Both the position numbers and the translations under genes were made by a program. From an uncultured Chloroflexales bacterium (lineage in GTDB: Bacteria > Chloroflexota > Chloroflexia > Chloroflexales > Chloroflexaceae), in contig CALCJV010000081.1 of NCBI GenBank assembly GCA_937967405.1, forward strand, positions 1 to 41,185: a stretch of 41,185 nt of DNA. Direction: 5' to 3'. Under the pieces are notes generated by a model. It was not told where the DNA came from, did no database searches, and saw only the letters and a program-made list of their open reading frames with translations. Shown piece after piece: positions 1 through 9,987 of this stretch. The stretch's first letter is position 1; each line of letters begins with the position of its first letter.

Positions 1-1065
1 CCCGCACCACCCGCCACGCCAGACCTGCCCAGCTTAGAAGCCGATCTCCTTGCCCTGCTTGGCGATGAGCCAGCCATCCTCGCAGCCCTCTACGCCGATG
101 CCGCGCCCGCCGCACCCTTGCCCACTCATCTAGCGGATGACATCCAGCAGGCATTTGCGCGTTTCGATCAAGATGAGCAGCGCACGCCCCCGCCTGTTGC
201 GGCTCCACCAACTTCCACCTCAGATGCGGATGTGCTCGCTGAAACCGAAGCCCTCATTGCCCAACTGCACGCCGAACTCGGCTTGGCGGCTGCGCCCGCA
301 CCTGCGCCCAAAGCACCGACCTACACAACGCTGCATCCCAACGTTGTGCCGCGTGCGCCGCTGCTCGGTAGCCGCCTTGGACCGATCATCCACCCGACAA
401 GTGCATCCCTGCGCCACCTCAAACGGGTTGGCGACACCACCTACGTCCACCTGTGTCGCGTCGGCTTAGGTGTACGCAACCTGCTCACTAGCCCTACCGA
501 TCTGCCCGAAAGCCAACACCAGCAACTCAGCATTGCCCTCCTAGAGCTACAACAAGCTACCCGCGTGCTGCTCGCTGAGCTAGAGCAAGCCTACCGCAAA
601 ACGGCCCCCACTGATCGGCGCACCTTAGCCGATTTCGTCGAGTTGATGGGCCACAATATGGGCATGCTGCGCCATGAACTCGACTTCACCGAGCGCACCG
701 CCGAGCAGCAACAACACTTCCTGATTAGCACCTACGCCGGTGAGATGCACCGCCAGATCACGCTCCTACTCTACGATCTGCAATCCGCCTACCAAACGAT
801 TGTGATGGAACCGTGGCGGCAGATTCTCGGTGGCAACCCACCCAACATCCCCGCCCGGATTGCCCCCGGCGTAGGCAGCAACGACCTCACGCGCATTGCT
901 GGCATCGGCATCGGCGTAGAGCAACGTCTGTACCGAGCGGGCATCGCCACCTATGCCCGCCTTGCCCAGAGCAGCGTTGCCGAGCTGCGCCAAATCTTAG
1001 GCAGTATGGCCCAATATGTGGATGTCGGCGCGTGGATTACGGCGGCACGCCGTTTGGCTGGCTAG
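1..1065 (+). CDS. Ala/Pro-rich protein with helix-hairpin-helix-like C-terminus (5' partial), gas-vesicle cluster
   Basis: The reading frame is open from base 1, so the true start lies upstream; the first in-window TTG at 118 is not a convincing start because the preceding codons continue the same Ala/Pro/acidic composition. The N-terminal part is a low-complexity linker with short amphipathic segments (for example LEADLLALLGDEP). The middle, about codons 130-260, is predicted helical with Leu- and Gln-rich heptads. The last ~60 residues (LTRIAGIGIGVEQRLYRAGI) look like the helix-hairpin-helix module of the DUF4332 type. It ends 71 bases before gvpN on the same strand. I do not recognise it as a named Gvp protein. 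A role in gas-vesicle assembly or anchoring is inferred only from position. Confidence 0.7.
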   Translation, partial: PAPPATPDLPSLEADLLALLGDEPAILAALYADAAPAAPLPTHLADDIQQAFARFDQDEQRTPPPVAAPPTSTSDADVLAETEALIAQLHAELGLAAAPAPAPKAPTYTTLHPNVVPRAPLLGSRLGPIIHPTSASLRHLKRVGDTTYVHLCRVGLGVRNLLTSPTDLPESQHQQLSIALLELQQATRVLLAELEQAYRKTAPTDRRTLADFVELMGHNMGMLRHELDFTERTAEQQQHFLISTYAGEMHRQITLLLYDLQSAYQTIVMEPWRQILGGNPPNIPARIAPGVGSNDLTRIAGIGIGVEQRLYRAGIATYARLAQSSVAELRQILGSMAQYVDVGAWITAARRLAG

Positions 1066-1094
1066 CCGCCCTGCATTCGCAGAGCCGCCCAAGC

Positions 1095-1105
1095 TGTGCT
1101 ACACT
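1095..1105 (+). promoter_or_regulatory. Possible internal promoter (extended -10) before gvpN
   Basis: TGTGCTACACT gives a TGn extended -10 with hexamer TACACT at 1100-1105. A weak -35 (TTCGCA, 1076-1081) lies 18 bases upstream. It sits in the 71-base gap before gvpN, so it could give gvpN and downstream genes their own transcript. The same core recurs before rpsF and the CHAT gene. Confidence 0.35.
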
Positions 1106-1136
1106 AACGGTAACAAGAAAGAAAGCTAGATCGCAT

Positions 1137-2126
1137 ATGACCACCACTTATCGCTTGCCAACAGAAGCCAATCGCTCGGTGCTGCACTTGCGCCCATCGC
1201 CCGATTTCGTCGAGACCGACACCACCCGCGACATCACCCAGCGGGCCCTTGCCTACCTACACGCCGGCTTTCCGGTGCATTTGCGGGGGCCCTCTGGAAC
1301 CGGCAAAACCACACTCGCCCTGCACGTTGCCGCGCAGCTTGGCCGCCCCGTGATCCTGATTGTCGGCGATGAAGAGTTCACCACCTCCGACCTGATCGGC
1401 GCACAGAGCGGCTACCGCTACCGCAAGGTAGTAGATCGGTTTATCCATTCAGTGCTGAAGTACGAAGAGGATGCCCAGCAAACATGGATAGACAATCGCC
1501 TGACCACCGCCTGCCGCGAGGGCTTCACCCTCGTCTACGATGAGTTTACCCGTTCGCGCCCCGAAGCCAACAACGTCCTCTTGACTGTGCTTGAAGAGCG
1601 CGTGCTTGTGCTGCCCGAACTGCGCCGCGAACACGCCTACCTCAAAGTGCATCCTGAGTTTCGGGCAATCTTCACCAGCAACCCACAGGAGTATGTCGGG
1701 GTGCATGAAGCCCAAGATGCCCTCAGTGATCGGCTCGTCACCCTCGATGTAGATTACTTTGACCGTGCCACCGAAATTCAGATCGTGGTGAGCCGCGCCG
1801 CCCTTGACCCCGCCGCCGCCGCCCGCATTGTGGATATTGTGCGCGACTTCCGCGCCTCCGGTGAATACGACCAGACCCCCACCTTGCGGGCCAGCATCAT
1901 GATCGCCCGCGTCGTGGCTCAGCAAGGCATCGCCGTCCAGAGCGACGATGGCCGCTTTGTGCGCGTGTGCCTCGACATGCTCGAATCCAAGAAGAACTTT
2001 GGCAGCCGTGCCTACGAGCAGCAAGCCGAACAGCGCAAAATGCTGCTCAGCTTGATCGAGCATCACGCCCCCCCAAGCAAAACCGCACGCACCAACCGCA
2101 AAGGAGCCACCGATGAGCCAGCGTAG
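1137..2126 (+). CDS. gvpN: Gas vesicle protein GvpN, MoxR-type AAA+ ATPase
   Basis: This 329-residue protein is a GvpN, the AAA+ ATPase needed for gas vesicles to grow to full size. Walker A is GPSGTGKT at residues 51-58, Walker B is TLVYDEF at about 131-137, and a sensor-1 region IFTSNPQEYVG lies near 178-188, followed by DALSDRL with the expected arginine. The ATG at 1137 was chosen because it begins the family-like N-terminus; the same frame runs open upstream across the previous gene without relevance. The 3' end overlaps the next gene by 14 bases, suggesting translational coupling. Length and motif order are normal for the family. Confidence 0.95.
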   Translation: MTTTYRLPTEANRSVLHLRPSPDFVETDTTRDITQRALAYLHAGFPVHLRGPSGTGKTTLALHVAAQLGRPVILIVGDEEFTTSDLIGAQSGYRYRKVVDRFIHSVLKYEEDAQQTWIDNRLTTACREGFTLVYDEFTRSRPEANNVLLTVLEERVLVLPELRREHAYLKVHPEFRAIFTSNPQEYVGVHEAQDALSDRLVTLDVDYFDRATEIQIVVSRAALDPAAAARIVDIVRDFRASGEYDQTPTLRASIMIARVVAQQGIAVQSDDGRFVRVCLDMLESKKNFGSRAYEQQAEQRKMLLSLIEHHAPPSKTARTNRKGATDEPA

Positions 2127-2475
2127 AGTACGCGGTATGCACGATGTGCCCACCCTGCAAGGACGCGGGCGCAACGGGCAGCGCGTGGCTGGTAGCCGCG
2201 AGCAGATTGCCGCCGAGCTAGCCCGCCTCGAGCACACCCGCATGCGCTTGGAAAAGGAGCGCGAGCTGTGGCAGCGCAACCTCGTGCGCGTCGAGCAGCA
2301 ACTCAGCTCTACTGAGCAACGCCTCGACCTGCTGCGCCAATCGTTGCTAGCCATCACAGAAACAGATGCGACGGCCGCCGCAGCGGCGGACAAGCGGACG
2401 CGCCCCACCCCCCTGCGCCGCAGCAGCCCCACTCGCACCACTGGCGCATGGGATGAAGTCGCATTCGAGTATTAG
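2113..2475 (+). CDS. Small coiled-coil protein in gas-vesicle operon (GvpV-like?)
   Basis: A 120-residue basic protein starting inside the end of gvpN (14-base overlap), with gvpN bases 2101-2106 (AAAGGA) available as its ribosome binding site. After about 28 basic residues it has a long Glu/Arg/Leu/Gln helix (residues 29-78, for example RLEKERELWQRNLVRVEQQL) that should form a coiled coil, then an Ala/Pro/Thr tail. The basic N-terminus followed by a charged helix resembles the small protein called GvpV in cyanobacterial clusters, but the match is by general character only. It is a real gene by spacing and operon position; function is unassigned. Confidence 0.7.
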   Translation: MSQRRVRGMHDVPTLQGRGRNGQRVAGSREQIAAELARLEHTRMRLEKERELWQRNLVRVEQQLSSTEQRLDLLRQSLLAITETDATAAAAADKRTRPTPLRRSSPTRTTGAWDEVAFEY

Positions 2476-2509
2476 TACAGCAACCAATACTAGACAAGGA
2501 GCAACAGCC

Positions 2510-3220
2510 ATGCCCGATACCCCAGAAGATATTCGCATTGATATTAACCTCAGCGGCTTAGTCGGTAATCTCGGCGAGCTGATGCAAGCGATGCAGCAAG
2601 CGATGCAAGCAGCCCAACGCCAAGCCGAAACGATGGGCACACACGGAGCCGAAGCCTTCAAGCAGGCGGTGGAAGAAGCCCAACGCCAAGCCGAAACAAT
2701 GGGCGCACAGGGCTGGAAGTTCGAGCAGAATAGCGATGACGGCTCATTCCACTTCAGCTTCTCGACCAGCACCGTGCAGGATGCCGTCAACAATCGGGGC
2801 GGCATGGGCAGTGGCGGCAAAAATAGCCCCCCCCCACGCACGAACGTGCGTGGCAGCACTACCGTGCGGAGTAGCGTGCGCGGCGGGAGCACCACCACCG
2901 TGCGGAGTAGTGCCACGGCCACCAGCACGGCACACAGCAGCGTGGGTGAGCCGCAGGTTCGTGAGCCACTCGTAGATGTTTTCGATGAAGGTGAGCAGAT
3001 TGTTGTCGTTGCTGAGCTGCCGGGCGTACAGATGGCCGACATTCGCGTACAGCTCAATGCCGATGTGCTGACCCTGCAAACTACCGGCGAACGCCGGTAT
3101 GAGAAAGAAGTCCTGCTGCCCGCCGTTGTTGATCCAACAACGATCCAGCAGACCTATCGTAATGGTATACTAGAGTTGCGCTTGCTGCGCCTAACCGAAG
3201 CCGAAGAACGTAGGAGCTAG
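2510..3220 (+). CDS. gvpH: GvpH-like protein with Hsp20/alpha-crystallin domain
   Basis: 236 residues; the ATG at 2510 follows AAGGAG with good spacing, which selects it over the longer open frame. The N-terminal ~70 residues are helical with the repeat AQRQAETMG at 35-43 and 57-65. Residues ~100-145 are a Gly/Ser/Thr/Pro/Arg linker containing the repeated TTVRSS. From ~150 to 227 there is an Hsp20-type alpha-crystallin fold (REPLVDVFDEGEQIVVVAEL, then NGILELRL near the end). GvpH proteins of this type are chaperone-like accessory factors in gas-vesicle clusters. A C9 run and a perfect inverted repeat lie inside the linker coding region; both keep the frame. Confidence 0.85.
   Translation: MPDTPEDIRIDINLSGLVGNLGELMQAMQQAMQAAQRQAETMGTHGAEAFKQAVEEAQRQAETMGAQGWKFEQNSDDGSFHFSFSTSTVQDAVNNRGGMGSGGKNSPPPRTNVRGSTTVRSSVRGGSTTTVRSSATATSTAHSSVGEPQVREPLVDVFDEGEQIVVVAELPGVQMADIRVQLNADVLTLQTTGERRYEKEVLLPAVVDPTTIQQTYRNGILELRLLRLTEAEERRS
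2834..2853. repeat. Perfect inverted repeat inside gvpH
   Basis: CCACGCACG and its exact reverse complement are separated by AA, directly after a run of nine C residues (2827-2835, overlapping by two). It encodes the Pro/Arg linker, so it may simply reflect codon composition, but a 9-bp perfect stem in mRNA is strong. Confidence 0.6.
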
Positions 3221-3224
3221 GCAC

Positions 3225-3986
3225 GTGGAGAGTACCCCTCCTGAGGGTAAATACCTATACGGCATCATTCGCTGTAGCGAGCCACGCACCTTCACCACTC
3301 GTGGCGTAGGCGGGCGTGGCGATCCCGTCTACACCGTGCATGCAGGCGACCTTGCCGCCGTCGTCAGCGACTCGCCGATCATCGAGTATGACCAGAGCCG
3401 CCGCAACCTGCTCGCCCACACGCAAGTGCAGGAAGAGGTGATGGAACAGTTTACGATCCTGCCGGTGCGCTTCGGCGTAATTGCTCCTTCGGCTGAAGCG
3501 ATCCAGCAGAAGTTGCTCCTACGCCAAGCCGACGAACTCACGGGCATCTTGGAGCGGTTGCATGGCCGCATGGAAGTGGGGGTCAAAGCCTTCTGGTTTG
3601 AGGAGGCCATCTTCAGCGAGATTGTCGCTAGCACGCCGCCGATCCGCGAACTGCGCGATAGCCTGATCGGGCGTAGCCCCGCCGAAAGCTACTACGAGCG
3701 CATCCGGCTTGGCGAGATGATTAGCGCAGAGCTGGCACACCGCCGCACGACCGATGCCGAACTGATCCTCAGCCGCCTGCAACCACTCGCAGAGCAGGTG
3801 CAGATCGGTGCGGTGCTGACTGACCGCATGGTCGTCAATGCAGCCTTCTTGCTGCCCAACGAACGCAAAGCCGCCTTCGATGCCGCCGTGGATACGCTCG
3901 ATGCAGAGATCGGGCAGCGCATGATGTTTAAAGTCAGCACTGCGCCGCCCTACAACTTCGTCACCTTGACGATCAACTGGGACTGA
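3225..3986 (+). CDS. gvpF: Gas vesicle protein GvpF/GvpL (copy 1)
   Basis: 253 residues beginning with GTG at 3225, preceded by AGGAG; only four bases separate it from the previous stop. The protein has the GvpF/L signature: an N-terminal KYLYGIIR strand, the VVSD and LPVRFG motifs (around residues 46 and 80), and the C-terminal half with MVVNAAFLLP and the closing APPYNFVTLTI. GvpF/L proteins are minor gas-vesicle components that contact GvpA and take part in early nucleation. This is the canonical-length copy of three in the cluster; whether it is F or L by orthology cannot be decided from sequence alone. Confidence 0.93.
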   Translation: MESTPPEGKYLYGIIRCSEPRTFTTRGVGGRGDPVYTVHAGDLAAVVSDSPIIEYDQSRRNLLAHTQVQEEVMEQFTILPVRFGVIAPSAEAIQQKLLLRQADELTGILERLHGRMEVGVKAFWFEEAIFSEIVASTPPIRELRDSLIGRSPAESYYERIRLGEMISAELAHRRTTDAELILSRLQPLAEQVQIGAVLTDRMVVNAAFLLPNERKAAFDAAVDTLDAEIGQRMMFKVSTAPPYNFVTLTINWD

Positions 3987-4005
3987 CCACGCCAGCTTGC
4001 ACAAC

Positions 4006-4050
4006 CACGAAGGACACGAAGAACACGAAGGGCACACAGAGCACAACGGG
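4006..4050 (+). repeat. Degenerate 9-bp tandem repeat (CACGAAGGA type)
   Basis: Five consecutive 9-bp units, CACGAAGGA, CACGAAGAA, CACGAAGGG, CACACAGAG and CACAACGGG, decaying from left to right. It fills the 103-base gap between gvpF and gvpG. Read in frame with gvpG from a TTG it would give an HEGHEEHEGH peptide, which is better explained as translated repeat than as protein. Confidence 0.8.
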
Positions 4051-4089
4051 AACGGACTTGCACGACTGTACCCAGAGGAGAAGAACGCA

Positions 4090-4338
4090 ATGGGCTTGCT
4101 CTTAGACTTACTGACCTTTCCGGTGAGTGCCCCGCTCAAAGGGGCATTGTGGATCGCCGAGCAGATCACCGAACAGGTTGAGGACGAACTGTACAACGAA
4201 GAACGCATCCGCGCCCAGCTGATCGAACTCGAACTGCGCTTCGATCTTGGCGAGATCAGCGAATCCACCTACAGTGAAGCCGAAGCGGCCCTGCTCGAAC
4301 GCTTGCGTGTGGCCCGTACCCGCCGTGCCGCAGAGTAG
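4090..4338 (+). CDS. gvpG: Gas vesicle protein GvpG
   Basis: 82 residues. The ATG at 4090 is preceded by AGAGGAG and begins the family N-terminus MGLLLDLLTFPVSAPLKG; the upstream in-frame extension to 3997 only translates the 9-bp repeat and is rejected. The rest is an acidic helix (EDELYNEERIRAQLIELELR) followed by GEISESTYSEAEAALLERL, typical of GvpG. GvpG is a small essential accessory factor of gas-vesicle formation that interacts with GvpF/L. It is followed 18 bases later by gvpO. Confidence 0.93.
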   Translation: MGLLLDLLTFPVSAPLKGALWIAEQITEQVEDELYNEERIRAQLIELELRFDLGEISESTYSEAEAALLERLRVARTRRAAE

Positions 4339-4356
4339 TAGAAAGCACACGACCCA

Positions 4357-4608
4357 ATGAATGCAGCCGAGATTATCAAACACGCCCGCACCTTGATGGC
4401 CGACCTCACGGGCTTGCCGATTGACACCGTGTCGGGGGTGAAGTATAGCGAAGGGCAGTGGCACGTCACGCTCGATCTGATCGAGATGCGAACCGTGCCG
4501 AATACCCGCGATGTGCTGGCGGTGTATGCACTGGTGCTCGATGACGCGGGCAACCTGCTCAGCTACGAACGCACGCACCGCTACTATCGCGGGCAAGCCA
4601 CCAAATAG
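4357..4608 (+). CDS. gvpO: Gas vesicle protein GvpO
   Basis: 83 residues, starting at ATG 4357, 18 bases after gvpG. The sequence shows the GvpO core: an N-terminal helix (AAEIIKHARTLMADLTG), then GVKYSEGQWHVTLDLIEM and the C-terminal VYALVLDDAGNLLSYERTHR and YYRG. It is shorter than many GvpO proteins, lacking a charged N-terminal extension. No strong ribosome binding site is seen, so translation is probably coupled to gvpG. GvpO is an accessory factor required for vesicle formation in several lineages; its biochemical role is not settled. Confidence 0.92.
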   Translation: MNAAEIIKHARTLMADLTGLPIDTVSGVKYSEGQWHVTLDLIEMRTVPNTRDVLAVYALVLDDAGNLLSYERTHRYYRGQATK

Positions 4609-4621
4609 GAGACCACCGTAT

Positions 4622-7137
<2,516 letters not shown>

Positions 7138-7165
7138 ACCGTGAGCCAGAAAGGTCTCAGCGTGT

Positions 7166-8470
7166 ATGGCTGATACACCCAACCAAGACACCCTCACCGA
7201 CCTGCTGACAGCATGGCTGGCCACGGTGCCCGAAGCCGATGCCGCCTACCTGCTCGAAACCGCCCGCAACGATGCACTTGCGCTGGTGCAGGCCACCCTG
7301 CGCGAACAGATCAGTGCGGTGATCTTGCAGCAAGTGCAGCAGAGCTTGCGGGCCAGCCTTGCCCACCCGCCTGACATCAGCCTGCACGATGAACTCGCAG
7401 CATTGCGGGCGTTGCTGGCCCAGAACGAAGCCGACCTCGCCAACTTGCAAGAAGCCACCTCTACCGCGCTAAGCCTCCCGCCTGTGTCCAGCCCAACCAT
7501 CCCGAACCCGCCCGCGCATCCGCCCGCCGCTCCGCCGCCCGATCTTGCTGCCCCAGCCACACCACCCATCACACCGACAGCACCGACTGCACCAACTGCC
7601 CTCCCCACGAAAACTGGAGTGTATGTGTATGGCATCTTTGCCCCCCACCACGCTGAGTCCTTGCCCGACTTGCCCACCCACGGCGTTGATCCAGCCTATC
7701 CAGTCTACCTGTTGCGCGGCCATGGGCTGTGTGCGCTGGTCAGCCACGTTGGGCTGGATCAGTTTGGGGAAGGCGTGATCGACACCAACCTGCACGATCC
7801 GGCGTGGCTAGAGGCACGGGTACGCCAGCATCAGGCCGTCCTGAGTGCACTGCTGCCGCACGGCACTGTAGTTCCATTCACCTTTGGCACGATCTTTCAT
7901 AGCGAAGAACGGGTGCAGGAGCTGCTGCACACGCAAGCCCAACACTGGCACGCCCGCCTTGCCTATCTACACGGGCGCGAGGAATGGGGCCTAAAACTCT
8001 GCTGCGATCCGGATCAGCTGCGTGCAGCAGTGTTGCACGCCCACCCCCAAGCCCAACGCTTGCAGGAGCGCATTGCACAGGCCAGTAGCGGCACCGCGTA
8101 TATGCTCAAGCAGCAGCTCGAAACATTGGTGAAGCATGCAGCGGAGGAGCAAATTCACATGATTGCCGATACAATCCACGCCACCCTGCTGCACGATGCC
8201 GTTGCTGGAGTGCGAAACACCCTCCCCGCACCGGAACTGAGCCAGCCACACCAGCAAGTGATCCTCAATGCCGCCTATCTCCTCCACCCCGATCAACTGG
8301 ATGCGTTCCGCCACGAACTGGAGCAACAGATCAGTGCCTATGCCGCCTACGGCATCACCGCCGATCTGTCGGGCGCATGGGTTCCGTACAACTTCGCCAC
8401 CATAGACCTGCCAGACTATACTACTACCACTCAGCCACCTAACCCAGCAGAGCTACAGGAGCAACCCTAA
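7166..8470 (+). CDS. gvpL: GvpF/GvpL with long N-terminal extension (copy 2)
   Basis: 434 residues. Residues 1-~105 are helical (QVQQSLRASLA, DELAALRALLAQNEADLANL), ~105-148 are a Pro/Ala/Thr linker, and from ~150 the GvpF/L domain begins (GVYVYGIFAPHHAE), with VPFTFGTIF and the closing VILNAAYLLH and WVPYNFATIDL. It is therefore a GvpF/L domain joined to an extra helical module, about 180 residues longer than usual. ATG 7166 is 28 bases after the ATPase stop; a weak AAGG lies upstream. Its TAA shares one base with the next ATG. The extension may tether a partner; this is inference. Confidence 0.9.
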   Translation: MADTPNQDTLTDLLTAWLATVPEADAAYLLETARNDALALVQATLREQISAVILQQVQQSLRASLAHPPDISLHDELAALRALLAQNEADLANLQEATSTALSLPPVSSPTIPNPPAHPPAAPPPDLAAPATPPITPTAPTAPTALPTKTGVYVYGIFAPHHAESLPDLPTHGVDPAYPVYLLRGHGLCALVSHVGLDQFGEGVIDTNLHDPAWLEARVRQHQAVLSALLPHGTVVPFTFGTIFHSEERVQELLHTQAQHWHARLAYLHGREEWGLKLCCDPDQLRAAVLHAHPQAQRLQERIAQASSGTAYMLKQQLETLVKHAAEEQIHMIADTIHATLLHDAVAGVRNTLPAPELSQPHQQVILNAAYLLHPDQLDAFRHELEQQISAYAAYGITADLSGAWVPYNFATIDLPDYTTTTQPPNPAELQEQP

Positions 8471-8703
8471 TGCACAGCCCCAACCGCGCCGCCCCAGATA
8501 AAGACCTCGTGCTGCTTGATCTGCTGGATCGTGCGCTGGACAAAGGTGTAGTCTTATCCGGCGAACTCGTCATCTCCGTCGCTGATGTAGACCTGATCTA
8601 CGTCGGGCTAAAGGTGCTGCTTACATCAGTAGATACGCTCCACAACATGTCCGCCGCTGCGCCCCTTGCCCCGCTCAACCCACCGCCTGAGAGCCAGCCG
8701 TGA
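8470..8703 (+). CDS. Short GvpA-family protein (GvpS/GvpM-like)
   Basis: 77 residues with a compact GvpA fold (LLDRALDKGVVLSGELVIS, VADVDLIYVGLKVLLTSVDTL) and a Pro/Ala tail. The LSGELVISVADVDLIY pattern fits the minor, non-shell branch (GvpS, GvpM or GvpJ) better than main shell GvpA, which would have VSLVGIELL. It starts with ATG overlapping the previous stop by one base and its own stop overlaps the GTG start of the next gene by four, so expression is presumably coupled. The exact letter name is uncertain. Confidence 0.88.
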   Translation: MHSPNRAAPDKDLVLLDLLDRALDKGVVLSGELVISVADVDLIYVGLKVLLTSVDTLHNMSAAAPLAPLNPPPESQP

Positions 8704-9452
8704 GCCTCTACCTGTACGCCATCACTCACGCCGACACACCGCTACCACAAGTAGCGGGCATTGATGGAGCAATCGTCCAGCAAATCCCCCACGCCCCGCT
8801 TGCAGCAATTGTCTCGCCACTCGCTCATGCTCGGCTTGCGCCCTCGCCTTTGCACCTGTGGCAACACGAAGCTGTCGTATCTGCCGTACTCGCCCACGCG
8901 CCCGTTTTACCAGTGCGTTTTGGCACCGCCCTGACCAATCACGCTGGGGTGCAGGCCATGCTCACCCACTATGCACCGCAGTTTCTTGCCAATCTTGAAG
9001 TAGTGCGCGGCTGTGCCGAGCTAAGCCTGCGCGTGCTGTGGAATGTGCCCGCTCCAGCTACCGATATGCCTCCGATTAACAATGGACGCGACTACATGCT
9101 CGCCCGCCTCGCCCAAGCGCAAGCCCAGCAAGCATGGCGAGCACACGCCGATACCCTGATCGCCGAACTGCACGCCCGACTCGCACCGCTCTGTCGGGCC
9201 CACCACCATCGCCCGCTGCTTACGCCGCGCCTATTGCTGACAGCAGCCTATCTGGTGGAAAAAACCAACGTGACCGCGTTTCAGCAGGCTGTTGCCCAAC
9301 TTGATAGCGACTATCCTGACCTTGCCTTTGCTTTGACTGGGCCGTGGGCAGCGTATAGCTTTGTGCAACGCCTTAGCCCCAGCCCCGTATCGCTGATCAC
9401 GAACGCCGATCACCTCATCCCTGACACCCAACACCTGACACCTGACACCTAA
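8700..9452 (+). CDS. Gas vesicle protein GvpF/GvpL (copy 3)
   Basis: 250 residues from GTG 8700, overlapping the previous stop. It shows the GvpF/L framework in divergent form: LYLYAITHAD, AAIVSPLAHARL, VLPVRFGTAL, then LLLTAAYLVEK and GPWAAYSFVQ. The last ~15 residues (DHLIPDTQHLTPDT) are encoded by a heptanucleotide tandem repeat running into the stop codon, so the native C-terminus was probably near SFVQRL and has been extended by repeat insertion. It is the most diverged of the three copies and probably has a distinct position in the assembly. Confidence 0.9.
   Translation: MSLYLYAITHADTPLPQVAGIDGAIVQQIPHAPLAAIVSPLAHARLAPSPLHLWQHEAVVSAVLAHAPVLPVRFGTALTNHAGVQAMLTHYAPQFLANLEVVRGCAELSLRVLWNVPAPATDMPPINNGRDYMLARLAQAQAQQAWRAHADTLIAELHARLAPLCRAHHHRPLLTPRLLLTAAYLVEKTNVTAFQQAVAQLDSDYPDLAFALTGPWAAYSFVQRLSPSPVSLITNADHLIPDTQHLTPDT
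9420..9447 (+). repeat. Heptanucleotide tandem repeat (CCTGACA) at gene end
   Basis: Four 7-bp units, CCTGACA, CCCAACA, CCTGACA, CCTGACA, followed by CCTAAGC that supplies the stop codon of the GvpF/L copy 3 gene. A related heptamer repeat occurs at 11885-11898. Short heptamer tandem repeats of this style are known from filamentous cyanobacteria. Confidence 0.75.
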
Positions 9453-9470
9453 GCCCTGAGGACCTACACT

Positions 9471-9815
9471 ATGGACAACCGCCTGATCTACGAAACCGAA
9501 GACCTCGAAGCCTTTGCCCACGAACTGGAGCAGCTGCGCCAGCAGCACCTGCCCCAGCGCATCAGCACCGATAGCGAGAATATCGAGCGCGGGCTAGCAC
9601 AGCTCGTGCTAACGTTGATCGAGCTATTGCGCCAACTGCTCGAACGCCAAGCTCTGCGCCGCATCGAATCCGGTTCACTCTCAGATGCTGAAATCGAGCG
9701 GCTCGGCGAAACCTTCTTGAAGCTCAAGCAGCGCATGGATGAACTCAAGCACATCTTCAATCTGACCGATGAAGATTTGAACATCAACTTAGGCCCACTG
9801 GGCGATCTCCTGTAG
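9471..9815 (+). CDS. gvpK: Gas vesicle protein GvpK
   Basis: 114 residues; ATG 9471 preceded by TGAGGAC. Residues ~30-114 are the GvpK core: RISTDSENIERGLAQLVLTL, IELLRQLLERQALRRIE, GSLSDAEIERLG and the C-terminal LNINLGPLGDLL. GvpK is an essential accessory factor conserved in nearly all gas-vesicle clusters. It is the last recognisable gas-vesicle gene; the following 170 bases turn AT-rich and carry a new promoter. Confidence 0.95.
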   Translation: MDNRLIYETEDLEAFAHELEQLRQQHLPQRISTDSENIERGLAQLVLTLIELLRQLLERQALRRIESGSLSDAEIERLGETFLKLKQRMDELKHIFNLTDEDLNINLGPLGDLL

Positions 9816-9885
9816 GCAAGGCGGACAAGACGGGCCTTCATCAAAGCTACCGATCATTATCCTCAGATATACATTCTATTCCTTT

Positions 9886-9913
9886 TTTACAGAGACTGTG
9901 TTACGATTATAGT
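9886..9913 (+). promoter_or_regulatory. Sigma-70-like promoter for the molybdopterin oxidoreductase gene
   Basis: TTTACA (9886-9891), 16-base spacer, TATAGT (9908-9913); each hexamer matches consensus at five of six positions. It lies in a conspicuously AT-rich stretch after gvpK, about 75 bases before the ATG at 9988. Confidence 0.6.
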
Positions 9914-9987
9914 AGTTTCCATTGCAAACTGTCATCTATGTGATGGACAATCACGCTACTTTAAAGTCAAAGCAAGAGGAGTTGACT

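Noticed and set aside
1449..2441. 330-residue minus-strand frame opposite gvpN
   Set aside because: Antisense shadow of GC-rich codons; gvpN is clearly coding with all its motifs.
2347..3057. 236-residue minus-strand frame opposite gvpH
   Set aside because: Low-complexity antisense frame with no domain, opposite a gene with a good ribosome binding site and an Hsp20 domain.
3997..4089. N-terminal extension of GvpG beginning at TTG 3997
   Set aside because: It only translates the CACGAAGGA-type repeat; the ATG at 4090 has AGAGGAG upstream and gives the family N-terminus.
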